The position numbers were made by a program, and so were the translations under genes. Shown one piece after another: positions 33,862 through 43,256 of a DNA stretch of 64,000 bases. Source of the DNA: Chryseobacterium sp. JJR-5R. GTDB taxonomy: Bacteria > Bacteroidota > Bacteroidia > Flavobacteriales > Weeksellaceae. A model generated the notes under the pieces. It was not told where the DNA came from. It searched no databases and saw nothing but the letters and a program-made list of their open reading frames with translations. The stretch lies in NCBI RefSeq assembly GCF_034047335.1, contig NZ_CP139137.1, positions 3,410,001-3,474,000 of the forward strand. Reading direction: 5' to 3'. Numbering within the stretch: the stretch's first letter is position 1; each line of letters begins with the position of its first letter.

Positions 33862-35196
33862 TTACTTCTTAAGTTCTTCAAGAAACTCGTCGTGAGAAAT
33901 GGCCGTTTCTTTCTTCGTTGCTTTTTCAAGGATAACGTCTTTCAGCTTTGTCATGGCTACTTCAGAAGAGATCTGTCTTACCTGCTCCTGGTCTTTCAGC
34001 ATTTCAACCGCATATTTCTGGATTTCCTCATCACCTAAGTGGTGGATTCCGTAGATGGCCAGCTGGTTTCTTACCAACTGCTCTGCCTGACCTAAAACAT
34101 CTGCATAATCTAACTGGATGTTGTTATCCGTCATCAGTTTTCCTTCGATGATCTGATGCTTCAGCTGGTTTTTCTCAGATTCAAGGATTTCTTTAGCCTG
34201 GTCTTCGGACTGGATATTCTGGTTAGAGAACAGCAACCATTTTACTAGGAATTCTTCAGGAAGCTTTACCTCTTCTTTTTCAGAAACCTGCTCCAATACT
34301 TTGTTCACAAAATGAACATCTGCATTCTGCTGGAAATATTCGTCCAATTCTGATTTTACTTTTTCTTTAAGCTCTTCTTCAGACTTGATGTTCCCTTCGC
34401 CGTATACTTTATCGAAAAGATCCTGGTTAAGCTCACCAAGGTTCAGAGAATAAAAATCTTTTACTTTTACCTCTACTTCATTGTGGTGTAAGTGCTCAGC
34501 TTCTTCTTTGGAGAATCCTAATTCCTTAGCCAATTCTTCATTACCGGCAAGCGTCTCTTTGCTTACTTTTACAGAACCGTCCATTTTCAGGTCTTTCACC
34601 AATTGGAAAGCTTCTTTGTTTTCAGCAGTAACGGTAACGTTTTTCGGCTGGTGGTGGTGCTCTCCTTCAGCATTTTCTTCAACAACCTGAGAAACTTCCA
34701 AAGCGATATAAGACTCATCGGTAATTTCTTCCTGAGGAACCTGCTCCGCGAAACGCTTCTGCATGTTTTCAATACTCTTGTTGATTTCTTTTTCAGAAGC
34801 TTCCACTTTGTAGTGAGGGGCTTCGTATTTAGCTAAATCTATAGTGAATTCAGGCTCATATCCTACTTCGAAAGCAACTTCCAGCTGATCTGCATTGTAA
34901 TCGAACTCATTCACTGGCTGAGGAACCGGCTGACCAACCAATCTTAGTTTGTTGTCATTAACATAGCCGTTCAGAGCATCAGAAACCTGCTTGTTGATTT
35001 CCTCGAATGCAATACCTGCTTCATATTGTTTTCTAACCATACTCAAAGGCACTTTCCCCTTTCTGAAACCGGGAACCTGTGCGTTCTTAGCATAATTAAT
35101 CAATTGCTTTTCTACTTTATCTTTGTAGTCAGATTTCTCCAATGTTACTGTAAGCAATGCACTTACATCATCATGGTTTTTTGCGGTAACCTTCAT
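33862..35196 (-). CDS. tig: Trigger factor
   Basis: A 444-residue ribosome-associated folding chaperone. The ribosome-binding signature GFRKGKVP is at residues 43-50. The middle region (about 150-245) occupies the place of the peptidyl-prolyl isomerase domain but is divergent and has a His-rich EGEHHHQPKNV and EHLHHNEVEVKV; Bacteroidetes trigger factors are known to vary here. The C-terminal helical arms (ENAQ-type, with QKYAVEMLKDQEQ) are present. A TATTTTTG promoter lies 22 bases upstream of the start. Confidence 0.93.
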   Translation of the reverse strand: MKVTAKNHDDVSALLTVTLEKSDYKDKVEKQLINYAKNAQVPGFRKGKVPLSMVRKQYEAGIAFEEINKQVSDALNGYVNDNKLRLVGQPVPQPVNEFDYNADQLEVAFEVGYEPEFTIDLAKYEAPHYKVEASEKEINKSIENMQKRFAEQVPQEEITDESYIALEVSQVVEENAEGEHHHQPKNVTVTAENKEAFQLVKDLKMDGSVKVSKETLAGNEELAKELGFSKEEAEHLHHNEVEVKVKDFYSLNLGELNQDLFDKVYGEGNIKSEEELKEKVKSELDEYFQQNADVHFVNKVLEQVSEKEEVKLPEEFLVKWLLFSNQNIQSEDQAKEILESEKNQLKHQIIEGKLMTDNNIQLDYADVLGQAEQLVRNQLAIYGIHHLGDEEIQKYAVEMLKDQEQVRQISSEVAMTKLKDVILEKATKKETAISHDEFLEELKK

Positions 35197-35218
35197 TATT
35201 GATTAAAATTTTAGGTTG

Positions 35219-35226
35219 CAAAAATA
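35219..35226 (-). promoter_or_regulatory. -7 promoter element of tig
   Basis: Minus strand TATTTTTG, 22 bases before the tig ATG. Confidence 0.5.
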
Positions 35227-35285
35227 GGAAATTTTTATCAAAATCACCCATTTAAACTCAACTTAAAAGCTAAATAGTGTTAAAT

Positions 35286-35317
35286 AAAAACCCATTGAAA
35301 CAATCCAATGGGTTTTT
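35286..35317 (-). terminator. Terminator after the TonB receptor-lipoprotein operon
   Basis: AAAAACCCATTG and CAATGGGTTTTT form a 12-base stem with an 8-base loop, flanked by A and T runs. Confidence 0.88.
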
Positions 35318-35341
35318 GCTAACAAGATTAAGGATAATATA

Positions 35342-35929
35342 TTAATTGGTAATATTATAATTTGCCTGTGCATCTGTTTCTCCTCCGGTGTGAGCTCCGT
35401 ATACCACGCCGTTTCCGCTTACTGAAGAAGCTTCGGAAACCGTTACGGGTTCATGGAACAAGGTAAGTACCAGCTGGGCCGGCGCAGAAGCATTTTTTAC
35501 CGCTTTATTTACCACCCATTTTGTTTTGAGGCCTACTCTGATTCCGCCTTCTCTGGTAGAGCTTGCATCATCCGTACGGGTCAGGGTAATATCAGAATTC
35601 GGGAAATTATAGACTAAAAAGTGTTCGTCTTTTGCATCTTTGATTTCCTGTGTGGCATCTTCATTCCCGTTCTTGAAAATAACTTCTACATTATACGTAT
35701 GCCCGTTCGTTACCTGAACATTAGGATTGGTTGTACTGTTTACCTGATAATCATAAACCACAGAAGTTCCTGTAGCTTCATCCGTTACCTTCAAAAGAAC
35801 ATCGGAAAGTTCTTCCTGAGGAAGGTCATCTGCTTCATCATCGCTTCTGTTACAAGAGGTTATGCTAAAAGAAGCTGATAATAACAAAAGTCCTGCGATC
35901 AATGTTGTATTTTTAAAAATATTTTTCAT
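35342..35929 (-). CDS. Lipoprotein co-transcribed with the TonB receptor
   Basis: A 195-residue lipoprotein: hydrophobic N-terminus then lipobox SITSC with the lipidated Cys at about 26, followed by an Asp/Glu-rich linker (NRSDDEADDLPQEE). The rest is beta-rich (SDVLLKVTDEATGTSVVYD, TRTDDASSTREGGIRVG). It resembles the small Bacteroidetes proteins annotated as type 1 periplasmic binding fold, found downstream of TonB receptors. Its start is 18 bases after the receptor stop, so it should be co-expressed and may capture the same ligand at the cell surface. Confidence 0.7.
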   Translation of the reverse strand: MKNIFKNTTLIAGLLLLSASFSITSCNRSDDEADDLPQEELSDVLLKVTDEATGTSVVYDYQVNSTTNPNVQVTNGHTYNVEVIFKNGNEDATQEIKDAKDEHFLVYNFPNSDITLTRTDDASSTREGGIRVGLKTKWVVNKAVKNASAPAQLVLTLFHEPVTVSEASSVSGNGVVYGAHTGGETDAQANYNITN

Positions 35930-35947
35930 TTTTTTTGATTTAAGTAA

Positions 35948-38341
35948 TTAAAATTGATATTTAAGCGTTAAAATAAAGTTTCTTCCCATTTCATCGGAAA
36001 AGAAACGAAGCCTGTTCAGATAGTCTCTGTACGACTTGTTAAAGACATTACGGACTGAAAAATCAATTCCGAAATTTTTAGACAGACCTACTCCGGCCTG
36101 AAGGTTCCAGAGCGAGTATCCGCCCGGAGGCGTGGAAATATCCACTTCCTGGTTATAGGCATTTCCATCAGAATCAAACAACCTGATCGGAACATTGTAA
36201 ACAGGAAACCGGGTTTGCTTCAGATACGTATTGTTACTTATATTGAAATAAAAGTTCTTCCATTCCTTTTCACTGAATTCCAATGCATTATTAAAATTCG
36301 GCGGCATCATCATAATCAGAGGCACATCATGCGTAAGATCCTGTCCGTATACATAAGATGCACTTCCTTTGTATCCTAAATGATCCATGATTTTAAGCTG
36401 GACATCAAGGTCCACCCCATACATCTTTGCATCAATCTGTTCATATTTATACACTACAAAAGCGCCTCCCCACTGCGTATTCTGGTAGCCTGAAGGAATT
36501 TCATTAATAAAATTTCTGGTGTAAAATAAATATGGATTTACGGAAACGTTCAGCCCTTTCAAGAAATCGGCTCTCACGTCAGCCACCAAATTAAACTGGT
36601 TCCCCGTTTCACTTTTAATCCTCAGGTCTCCCCTTTCAATGATCGCTGCCGAATGGTGAAGGCCGTCTGCAAAAAGTTCAGCTACATTAGGAGACCTCGA
36701 AACCCTTGCATAGTTGAATTTCAAGTCAAAATACGGAGAAGGACGGTAAACGATCCCTGCATTTGCCGAAACGTTATTGTAACTTAACGACGGTTTTGTA
36801 AGAATCCGGTTCTGGTTTACCCTTACTAAAAAGTCTGAATAATCTGAAGCATAAAGCCTGTTCCAATCGCTCAGGTCATACCATTTCGTGACTTCATAAT
36901 GGTCAAAATCATACCTTCCTCCCAATTCCAGGTCTAATGTTGGAACAATCTTATATTTCAATACAGAATAAATCCCGGCATAATACCTGTCATAATTCGG
37001 TACGAGGCGGCGCGCTTCAGTCTGTGTATTGGAATAATTATTCTGATACCCTGCATTGACTCCTGATTCCAGGTTCCATTTCCCCCGCTCTATGATATGA
37101 TCAATATTCAGATCATTGGTAATCAGCTCCAGATCCAATGCCGGTTTTTTACTGAGTTCTTCTCCCCTGCGGATATCGAATTCTTTTCTGTGATTATACT
37201 GGAGGCTGTATGTGGCCGTAATCTTTCCGAAATCCTTAAACCTCTGATAAGCGGAAATTTTAGCAATATGATGTTCAATATCCTGCCTAGGGTTATCAAT
37301 ATCATAACTGAAATCCCTCTGATAAATCGGCGCCGGCGAGGTAAGAGCCAGCCGAAGGTCTTCGGAATTTCCGACATGGGAGCTTCTCAGAATCCCTACC
37401 GAACTTTTTGTCAGATAGTAATCAAAAGAAAAACCTTTATTGAAAGTCATCTTCTGAACCCCGAAATTAAACCCGGAACTTTCAAGCCCTGTGTTCATCA
37501 AGCCGTAATCAGGAGCCTCAAGATCACCGAGTTTCTTAAAACTTCCGTTTGTTTTAACCGCCCAGCCGTTCGCCCAGGTCTTTGCTACTTTCACGTTCAG
37601 GTCTCCGCCCTTTCCGTTGGAAATCCCGGAAAGAGAAACAAGCCCCATAATGGTGTCTTTCTTAGGCAGGACCTGTGGCTGCAAAACCACAACGCCGCCT
37701 ACAGCCCCGCTTCCGTACTTCAAAGCAGATGCTCCTTTGATCACATCGATATGTTCAAAATTATTGACATCTACATTCGGTGCATGTTCCACGCCCCATT
37801 CCTGTTCTGCCAGCTTAACGCCGTTGTTAAGAATAGCCACCCGGCTTCCGTAAAGGCCGTGGATAATGGGTTTTGCAATATTATTTCCTGTTTTAAGAAC
37901 ATTTACGCCGGAAATATGGGTGAGCAGGTTGCCCAGGTTTTCTGTAACATTCCGTGAAATGGCAGACTGGTCAATCGTCTTTACGACCATGCTCCCGTTA
38001 TTCCTGTGGCTTCCATGTACAGTTACCGTTTCAATATCCTCAATATGGTGTTCAAGGGTAATCTTCAGATGCATGTCCTGTGTAACTCCTATATTTTCAG
38101 TATAATCATTACAGTCAGCATGCTTGGCGATAAGTACATATTTCCCTGCAGGAATTTTTCCGAATGAAAACTTACCGTTTTTATCAGTCCGTACAGAGAA
38201 ATCCCCGATTTTCACCACGGCATTTTCCAGCATGGTTTTATCGTGAAAATCCTGTACAGTCCCTTCCACAGCATAGGCCTGCTGTGCATTTGTCAATGCA
38301 AACCCGCAAAGGATAAGCATAAAACTATAGATCAATTTCAT
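35948..38341 (-). CDS. TonB-dependent outer-membrane receptor, possibly for a metal
   Basis: A 797-residue receptor: signal peptide (MLILCGFALTNAQ), a carboxypeptidase-regulatory-like domain (about 25-95, VRTDKNGKFSFGKIPAGKYV), a plug domain with HISGVNVLKTGNNIAKPIIH and then SRVAILNNGVKLAEQEWG, GSGAVGGVVVL, and a 22-strand barrel ending FILTLKYQF. The EQEWGVEHAPNVD stretch recalls ZnuD-like zinc receptors, which suggests metal uptake; this is inference. It forms an operon with the lipoprotein behind it, and a perfect 16-base palindrome lies 20 bases before its start. Confidence 0.82.
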   Translation of the reverse strand: MKLIYSFMLILCGFALTNAQQAYAVEGTVQDFHDKTMLENAVVKIGDFSVRTDKNGKFSFGKIPAGKYVLIAKHADCNDYTENIGVTQDMHLKITLEHHIEDIETVTVHGSHRNNGSMVVKTIDQSAISRNVTENLGNLLTHISGVNVLKTGNNIAKPIIHGLYGSRVAILNNGVKLAEQEWGVEHAPNVDVNNFEHIDVIKGASALKYGSGAVGGVVVLQPQVLPKKDTIMGLVSLSGISNGKGGDLNVKVAKTWANGWAVKTNGSFKKLGDLEAPDYGLMNTGLESSGFNFGVQKMTFNKGFSFDYYLTKSSVGILRSSHVGNSEDLRLALTSPAPIYQRDFSYDIDNPRQDIEHHIAKISAYQRFKDFGKITATYSLQYNHRKEFDIRRGEELSKKPALDLELITNDLNIDHIIERGKWNLESGVNAGYQNNYSNTQTEARRLVPNYDRYYAGIYSVLKYKIVPTLDLELGGRYDFDHYEVTKWYDLSDWNRLYASDYSDFLVRVNQNRILTKPSLSYNNVSANAGIVYRPSPYFDLKFNYARVSRSPNVAELFADGLHHSAAIIERGDLRIKSETGNQFNLVADVRADFLKGLNVSVNPYLFYTRNFINEIPSGYQNTQWGGAFVVYKYEQIDAKMYGVDLDVQLKIMDHLGYKGSASYVYGQDLTHDVPLIMMMPPNFNNALEFSEKEWKNFYFNISNNTYLKQTRFPVYNVPIRLFDSDGNAYNQEVDISTPPGGYSLWNLQAGVGLSKNFGIDFSVRNVFNKSYRDYLNRLRFFSDEMGRNFILTLKYQF

Positions 38342-38360
38342 TGTTAAATAGATTGATGGT

Positions 38361-38376
38361 GTACTTTATAAAGTAC
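38361..38376. promoter_or_regulatory. Perfect palindrome before the TonB receptor
   Basis: GTACTTTATAAAGTAC is identical on both strands and lies 20-35 bases upstream of the receptor ATG. On the minus strand it contains TACTTTAT, close to the -7 promoter form, so a bound repressor would block transcription. Confidence 0.55.
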
Positions 38377-38421
38377 TTTTCCGTAAAAAATTATTGAATG
38401 GATTATTTTCTGCACAGCATA

Positions 38422-38434
38422 ATACACCGTGTAT
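38422..38434. promoter_or_regulatory. Second palindrome before the TonB receptor
   Basis: ATACACCGTGTAT is a 6-1-6 palindrome about 80 bases upstream of the receptor and about 70 bases beyond the stop of the small His/Cys protein. It could be a second operator. Confidence 0.35.
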
Positions 38435-38501
38435 CATTGTAATGGGCGATGGTAAGAAAACCAGTGCTCAAAACATCAGTATAATCCGAAGAATCTGTAA
38501 A

Positions 38502-38858
38502 TTACGAAATAGCGGGAGGACCCCGGAGCTGAAAGGTGAATTTGGTCTGTGACCAGACTTTTTCCTGAACTGTAATGATCTGTTTTACTTCATGCGTATC
38601 GCTTTCAAAGGTAAAACTGAACTCTTCAGGAACCAGAGTATGCCCTGTGGCCAGGAAATGACAGGCCAGACAGTCTCCGGCTTTTTCTTTTGCTGTATTT
38701 TTCACCATTGTGCTTTCCGTTTTTTTCAGGTTGAAACCTTTAAAAGTATCGGTTGAATCGTGGTGGTGAAAACTTTGGGAAAACAGCGCCAGAAAGTATA
38801 TTCCAAACAGGAGTTTGGAAATAAAACTTTTCAGATTTCTGCTTTCTTTAAAAACCAT
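38502..38858 (-). CDS. Small His/Cys-rich protein, probable metal handling
   Basis: A 118-residue protein with an N-terminal hydrophobic stretch (FISKLLFGIYFLALFSQ) followed at once by FHHHDSTDTF, a CLACH motif in the middle (GDCLACHFLATGH) and a C-terminal LRGPP. I know this layout from small Bacteroidetes proteins that lie ahead of TonB receptors and end in RAPP or RGPP; they are thought to be exported metal-binding proteins. The position upstream of the receptor fits. The metal is not known; zinc or copper are candidates. Confidence 0.6.
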   Translation of the reverse strand: MVFKESRNLKSFISKLLFGIYFLALFSQSFHHHDSTDTFKGFNLKKTESTMVKNTAKEKAGDCLACHFLATGHTLVPEEFSFTFESDTHEVKQIITVQEKVWSQTKFTFQLRGPPAIS

Positions 38859-38993
38859 GGATCAAAATTATAAAAATAATTTAAAAAAGCACATTAAAGT
38901 TTGCTTAAATGCGCTTTTAAATTATTTGCAGTATGTTGTAGAAGTAAATTTCTTTTTAAAGGATTCGACAATAAACAGTTCACAATCAGAAAA

Positions 38994-40922
38994 TTAAATA
39001 ATCTGGGTCCCCAAGTATTCCCATTCCTGTAAGGCCACATCCAGCTCTTCTTTTGCTTTATTGTAGGATTCCAGGGTTTCATCAGACGGGTTTTCTTTGG
39101 TAAATGAGGCTTCCATCTGTTCTATCTTTATTTCAAGCTCAGAAATCTGTTCTTCTACTTTTTTAATCTTATTCTGGATGTTTTTCTGCTCCTTGCTTAC
39201 GATTACTGAAGACTGGCTGTTGTTTTCTGCAGGTTTTTCCGCTTTTTTAACCTCAGCTTTAGGTTCATCACCGCGAAGTTTCGCTTTTTCCGCAGAGATT
39301 TCCCTGATGCTCTCTTTCTGCCTGAACTCAAGATATTCATTGATATCACCCAGGAATTCTTTCATATGCCCGTCACGGAATTCATAAATCTTGTCACAGA
39401 GGCCCTGCAGAAATTCCCTGTCGTGAGAAATGACAATTAGCGTACCTTCAAATTTCTGAAGTGCCAGCTTAATGATTTCCTTAGACTGAATATCCAGGTG
39501 ATTGGTAGGCTCATCCATAATCAGCGTATTGAACGGGCGCAAAAGCAGTTTACACAGTGCCAGACGGTTTCTTTCCCCTCCGGAAAGCACTTTTGTCTTC
39601 TTGTTGACCGCTTCCCCCTGGAAAAGGAAAGATCCTAACAGATCCCTTACTCTGGGCCTTGTTTCTTCGGTTGCCGCATCTTCGGCTTCTTCCTGGACGG
39701 TTTTATTGGGCGTTAAAACTTCCTCCTGATTCTGTGCAAAGTAACCGATATTTACGTTGTGGCCTAAATTCCAGGTCCCGGAATGGTCTTTAATATCGCC
39801 GGCAAGAATTTTCGCCAGCGTTGTTTTACCTTGTCCGTTCTGTCCTAAAAGAGCAATCCTGTCGCCACGCTGGACGATGAAGTCTACATCATCAAAAATC
39901 TGCTTCTGCCCGTACGCTTTCCCCAGGTTTTCAGCCTCGAAGATTACTTTTCCGGGAACTACAGACTGAACGAAACGGATATTGAATTTTGACACATCTT
40001 CATTATCCACTTCAATACGATCTATCTTATCCAGTTTTTTGATCAATGACTGGGCAAAAGATGCTTTGGTAGCACTGGCACGGAACTTATTGATATTGTC
40101 TTCCATCTGCTTGATTTCCGCATCCTGGTTCTTTTTTGCCTGGATCAGTTTTTCACGGCGGTCTTCGCGCATTACCAGATATTTGGAATAATTGGCCTTG
40201 TAATCATCCACTTTTCTGTTATTCACATCAAAAGTCCGGTTGCAGACAGCGGTCATAAACTGTTTATCGTGACTTACCAGAAGGATCGCTCCGGGATAAT
40301 CTTTCAGAAAGTTCTCCAGCCAGATAATGGATTCCATATCCAGGTGATTGGTAGGCTCATCGAGAAGCATTAAATCATTTTTCTGAAGAAGCAGTTTAGC
40401 CAGTTCGATCCTCATTCTCCACCCGCCGGAAAATTCGTCGGTTATTTTATGGAAATCATCTGCTTTAAAACCTAAACCGAACAATACTTTTTCGATATCA
40501 CCTTCCAGATTATAGGCATCATGATGCATGAGAAGGTCATTCAGATCGGTCATTCTGTTAATCAGATCTGTATAAGCATCGCTTTCATAGTCGGTTCTTA
40601 CCGTCATCTGATGATTTATTTCTTCCAGTTCTTCTTTCCATGCATTGATCTGTTCAAAGGCCTGCATGGTTTCATTCCAAACCGTTCTTCCCTTCACGAA
40701 ATCAAGATCCTGCTTTAAAAAGCCGATGGTAATGTTTCCTTCGGGGACCACATTTCCTTCGTAGAATGTAATTTCTCCGGAAAGTATCTTTAACAAAGTG
40801 GATTTACCGGCACCGTTTTTACCGACCAATCCAATTTTATCATCTTTTTTGATTGTGAAATTCACATTTTGAAACAGATAATTTCCTGAGTGATGTAATC
40901 CTAAACCTTGAACCGAAAGCAT
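38994..40922 (-). CDS. ABC-F family ATPase
   Basis: A 642-residue soluble protein with two ABC cassettes: Walker A GKNGAGKST with signature FSGGWRMRIELA, and GQNGQGKTT with LSGGERNRLALCKLL; Walker B regions LMLLDEPTNHLD and LIMDEPTNHLD. A linker with the charged RREKLIQAKKNQDAEIKQ lies between, and a C-terminal coiled coil (KKVEEQISELEIKIEQ) follows, as in Uup or YheS type members. ABC-F proteins bind the ribosome and relieve stalling or protect from antibiotics. MLSVQGLGLHH at 40922 is the start; an upstream open stretch of 18 codons is not homologous. Confidence 0.93.
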   Translation of the reverse strand: MLSVQGLGLHHSGNYLFQNVNFTIKKDDKIGLVGKNGAGKSTLLKILSGEITFYEGNVVPEGNITIGFLKQDLDFVKGRTVWNETMQAFEQINAWKEELEEINHQMTVRTDYESDAYTDLINRMTDLNDLLMHHDAYNLEGDIEKVLFGLGFKADDFHKITDEFSGGWRMRIELAKLLLQKNDLMLLDEPTNHLDMESIIWLENFLKDYPGAILLVSHDKQFMTAVCNRTFDVNNRKVDDYKANYSKYLVMREDRREKLIQAKKNQDAEIKQMEDNINKFRASATKASFAQSLIKKLDKIDRIEVDNEDVSKFNIRFVQSVVPGKVIFEAENLGKAYGQKQIFDDVDFIVQRGDRIALLGQNGQGKTTLAKILAGDIKDHSGTWNLGHNVNIGYFAQNQEEVLTPNKTVQEEAEDAATEETRPRVRDLLGSFLFQGEAVNKKTKVLSGGERNRLALCKLLLRPFNTLIMDEPTNHLDIQSKEIIKLALQKFEGTLIVISHDREFLQGLCDKIYEFRDGHMKEFLGDINEYLEFRQKESIREISAEKAKLRGDEPKAEVKKAEKPAENNSQSSVIVSKEQKNIQNKIKKVEEQISELEIKIEQMEASFTKENPSDETLESYNKAKEELDVALQEWEYLGTQII

Positions 40923-41044
40923 GTGTAAATGAATAATTAAAAGTGAATAATGTCTATTGAATATTTCAAGGCGCAAAAATACGCAAAAAGAAATGAATCG
41001 CAGGCATTAAGATCAGGGATCGGCTTAGAATTAATATTAAGAAT

Positions 41045-41072
41045 AAAAAGAGCTGCCCGTTAAAGACAGCTC
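41045..41072 (-). terminator. Terminator after the DUF2235 gene
   Basis: GAGCTG and CAGCTC with an 11-base loop; on the minus strand TTTTT follows. Confidence 0.75.
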
Positions 41073-41100
41073 CACACCTAAATTTAAAACTGAAAAAGTA

Positions 41101-42444
41101 CTAACATTTGTTATAAAGGTTTTCTTTAATCAATATCGTACGACTCCAATTATCGTTATTCGGAGTATTCATGCCGTATGCATAATCTACTACAGAATTT
41201 TCCACATGATGTATTTCTGAGCGTAATTTCAACTGGTTTGCACTGAACTGGTCGTCAGAATGTGTAGGCACATTCAGTCCGTTATTAATAAATTCTGCAT
41301 GGGCCCCTTCTTTTGAATGAATCAGACCGGCATGGAACAACCCGAAATTAGCCGAAATATGGGTGTAATCCACCAGTTTTTCGTAACTGTACTCCGGTTT
41401 CAGTTCCGCAGAAAGATTTTCTGCATAAGCCTCCAATGCGCAGTAAAGTTCTGCCAGATACGGATGCTTTTTTTCGTCTATCAGAAAATCGGATTCACTA
41501 AAATCATCGATAAAGACCTGATGATCAAGGTTGGATTCTTTCACCATTAATCTCCCGTAGATCCTGGAAATCTCACTGTATACGAGATCTCTTTCAAGAT
41601 ATGCCTGGGAAAAAAAATCTCTCCGCTCTATGTTTACCTGCTCTAAAAGATGATCCCAGATGCTTTTCCCGGCTGTACCGGCTGATGTTTCCCTGATGTT
41701 TTCCACATAGGAAACAAGTTCATTGCTGCTGACAAAATCAGGAGAGATATATACGGATTCTGAACCTTCCAAATAACCTCCGCCAACGTCCGCATGGGCT
41801 CCGGGAACAAAAATTTCCTTCCACACAGCATTTTTCCTTTCATATTTTGTGTCTGCCAGTTCCCGGGATTCTTCAAAAAATCCGGTTAGCGGGAAAAAAT
41901 ACCGGCATTCATTCAGAGAACAAAGGTGAAGTGCTTTTTCTATCAAAGGTAAAAGGGTAACATTATATTCACTGAAGGCAGAAGACTCCACGGTATCAAA
42001 AACCCCCAGAAACTTTACTGTAATATCCGCCTGCATGGCTGGCTCCGGCTTCAGCAGCTCGTGGCAGAAATGCCTGGCCAGCATAGCACCCCTGCTGAAT
42101 CCGTAAACGTACAATGCATAGCTCCTGTTTTTGTCAGCCGTTAAGTTTTTGATAAAAGAAAAGGCCTTTTCAAGCTTATCATCGGAAGAATAACCCTGGG
42201 ATTTCCCGGGATTGCGGCAGGTAGCCATTGCAAAATCGCTGTCTTCCTGATCCGTTACCGTCCCTATTCCTTCAATATATATTTTCTCATCACCATCAAA
42301 AAGCCCAAACATCTTATAGATATTGGTTGCATTGCCGTAATAACTTTCATTATTAGACTGAGGCTTCCGGGAAGCTGTTGCGTTGATCCCGTTGTTTCCG
42401 GTTCCGTCGAAAAAAATTCCGACAGTGATGATATTATTTTTCAT
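41101..42444 (-). CDS. DUF2235 alpha/beta hydrolase, possible phospholipase effector
   Basis: A 447-residue protein without signal peptide. N-terminal FFDGTGNN (11-18) and the nucleophile elbow GFSRGA (115-120, Ser117) in LYVYGFSRGAMLARHF define the DUF2235 hydrolase family, to which type VI secretion phospholipases of the Tle1 group belong. VKFLGVFDTVESSAF and GAHADVGGGY (general catalytic Asp and His region) follow. No vgrG, hcp or immunity gene is adjacent, so an effector role is only inferred. Terminator at 41045-41072; the response regulator gene lies upstream on the same strand with its own terminator. Confidence 0.78.
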   Translation of the reverse strand: MKNNIITVGIFFDGTGNNGINATASRKPQSNNESYYGNATNIYKMFGLFDGDEKIYIEGIGTVTDQEDSDFAMATCRNPGKSQGYSSDDKLEKAFSFIKNLTADKNRSYALYVYGFSRGAMLARHFCHELLKPEPAMQADITVKFLGVFDTVESSAFSEYNVTLLPLIEKALHLCSLNECRYFFPLTGFFEESRELADTKYERKNAVWKEIFVPGAHADVGGGYLEGSESVYISPDFVSSNELVSYVENIRETSAGTAGKSIWDHLLEQVNIERRDFFSQAYLERDLVYSEISRIYGRLMVKESNLDHQVFIDDFSESDFLIDEKKHPYLAELYCALEAYAENLSAELKPEYSYEKLVDYTHISANFGLFHAGLIHSKEGAHAEFINNGLNVPTHSDDQFSANQLKLRSEIHHVENSVVDYAYGMNTPNNDNWSRTILIKENLYNKC

Positions 42445-42554
42445 CTACTTTGTGGCTTTATCTTTAATTTTCATTAACAGTTTAATGCTTATTAAATGAA
42501 TTCCTCAAAGTAACGGTGAAAAAGAGCAGGATTATAGCGTATAAAGTACCAAAT

Positions 42555-42579
42555 AAAAAATTCCGTATTTCTACGGAAT
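42555..42579 (-). terminator. Terminator of the two-component operon
   Basis: ATTCCGT and ACGGAAT with a 6-base loop, followed on the minus strand by TTTTTT; it overlaps the last base of the response regulator gene. Confidence 0.8.
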
Positions 42580-43256
42580 CAGATTTTATCTAAGGAGTAT
42601 ATATTATTAATAATGGCATAGATTACAATTCCGACGGTATTTTTAGCCCCTATCTTTTCGACAATCCGCTGCCTGTGGCTTTCTACGGTTCTCGGGCTTA
42701 TAAATAATTTCTCGGCAATCTCGTTGTTGGTGTATTCCTGGCAGATCAGCTTTACAACATCCTTTTCACGGTCTGAAAGTTCGTCATCCATATCAAAAAG
42801 CGTCCTTTTTTTGGTAGGGCTGTTCATGTAGGAAAAGATCATCTGATGGTCTTCGGGCGTGAAGAAAATCCCGTTTTTATACACCATGGTGATTGCTTCT
42901 ATAAAAGCGTTTCTGTTTGAGTTTTTAGGCAGGAAGGCCGATACTCCAAGTTTCACCATATATCCCAGAATGGTTGTTTTATAGTGTGAGGAAAGGATGA
43001 TGATCTTGAGGTCCGGATACTTTTCTTTCAGGATCTCGACCAGTTCAAAACCGTTCATGGGCTGCATCTGAACATCCACCAAAGCAATATCGGGGAAATC
43101 TTCCTTTGAAACGTTCTCTAAAATCTGTAAAAAATCCGGCCCGTTGTTGGATGTGAAGCCGACAGTAATATTCTGCTCGGATGACAGTAACATCTTTACG
43201 CCTTCAACGATCAGCTGTTCGTCATCAATCAGTGCTATTTTGATCTGGAAATTCAT
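42579..43256 (-). CDS. LuxR-type response regulator
   Basis: A 225-residue NarL/FixJ regulator. The receiver domain shows IALIDDEQLI (acidic pocket), IALVDVQMQP with the phosphoryl-accepting Asp, SS of ILSSHYKT, and the conserved Lys in FLPKNSN. The DNA-binding domain has LSDREKDVVKLICQEY and IAEKLFISPRTVESHRQR, a complete LuxR helix-turn-helix. It overlaps the histidine kinase gene by 32 bases, so they are one operon and a cognate pair. Confidence 0.94.
   Translation of the reverse strand: MNFQIKIALIDDEQLIVEGVKMLLSSEQNITVGFTSNNGPDFLQILENVSKEDFPDIALVDVQMQPMNGFELVEILKEKYPDLKIIILSSHYKTTILGYMVKLGVSAFLPKNSNRNAFIEAITMVYKNGIFFTPEDHQMIFSYMNSPTKKRTLFDMDDELSDREKDVVKLICQEYTNNEIAEKLFISPRTVESHRQRIVEKIGAKNTVGIVIYAIINNIYSLDKI

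Noticed and set aside
37097..37957. A 286-codon open frame on the plus strand
   Set aside because: It lies fully inside the TonB receptor gene on the other strand, whose protein has all expected domains; the plus-strand product has no recognisable features.
40923..40976. Eighteen extra N-terminal codons for the ABC-F protein
   Set aside because: The added residues are not homologous to ABC-F proteins, while MLSVQGLGLHH is the usual start.
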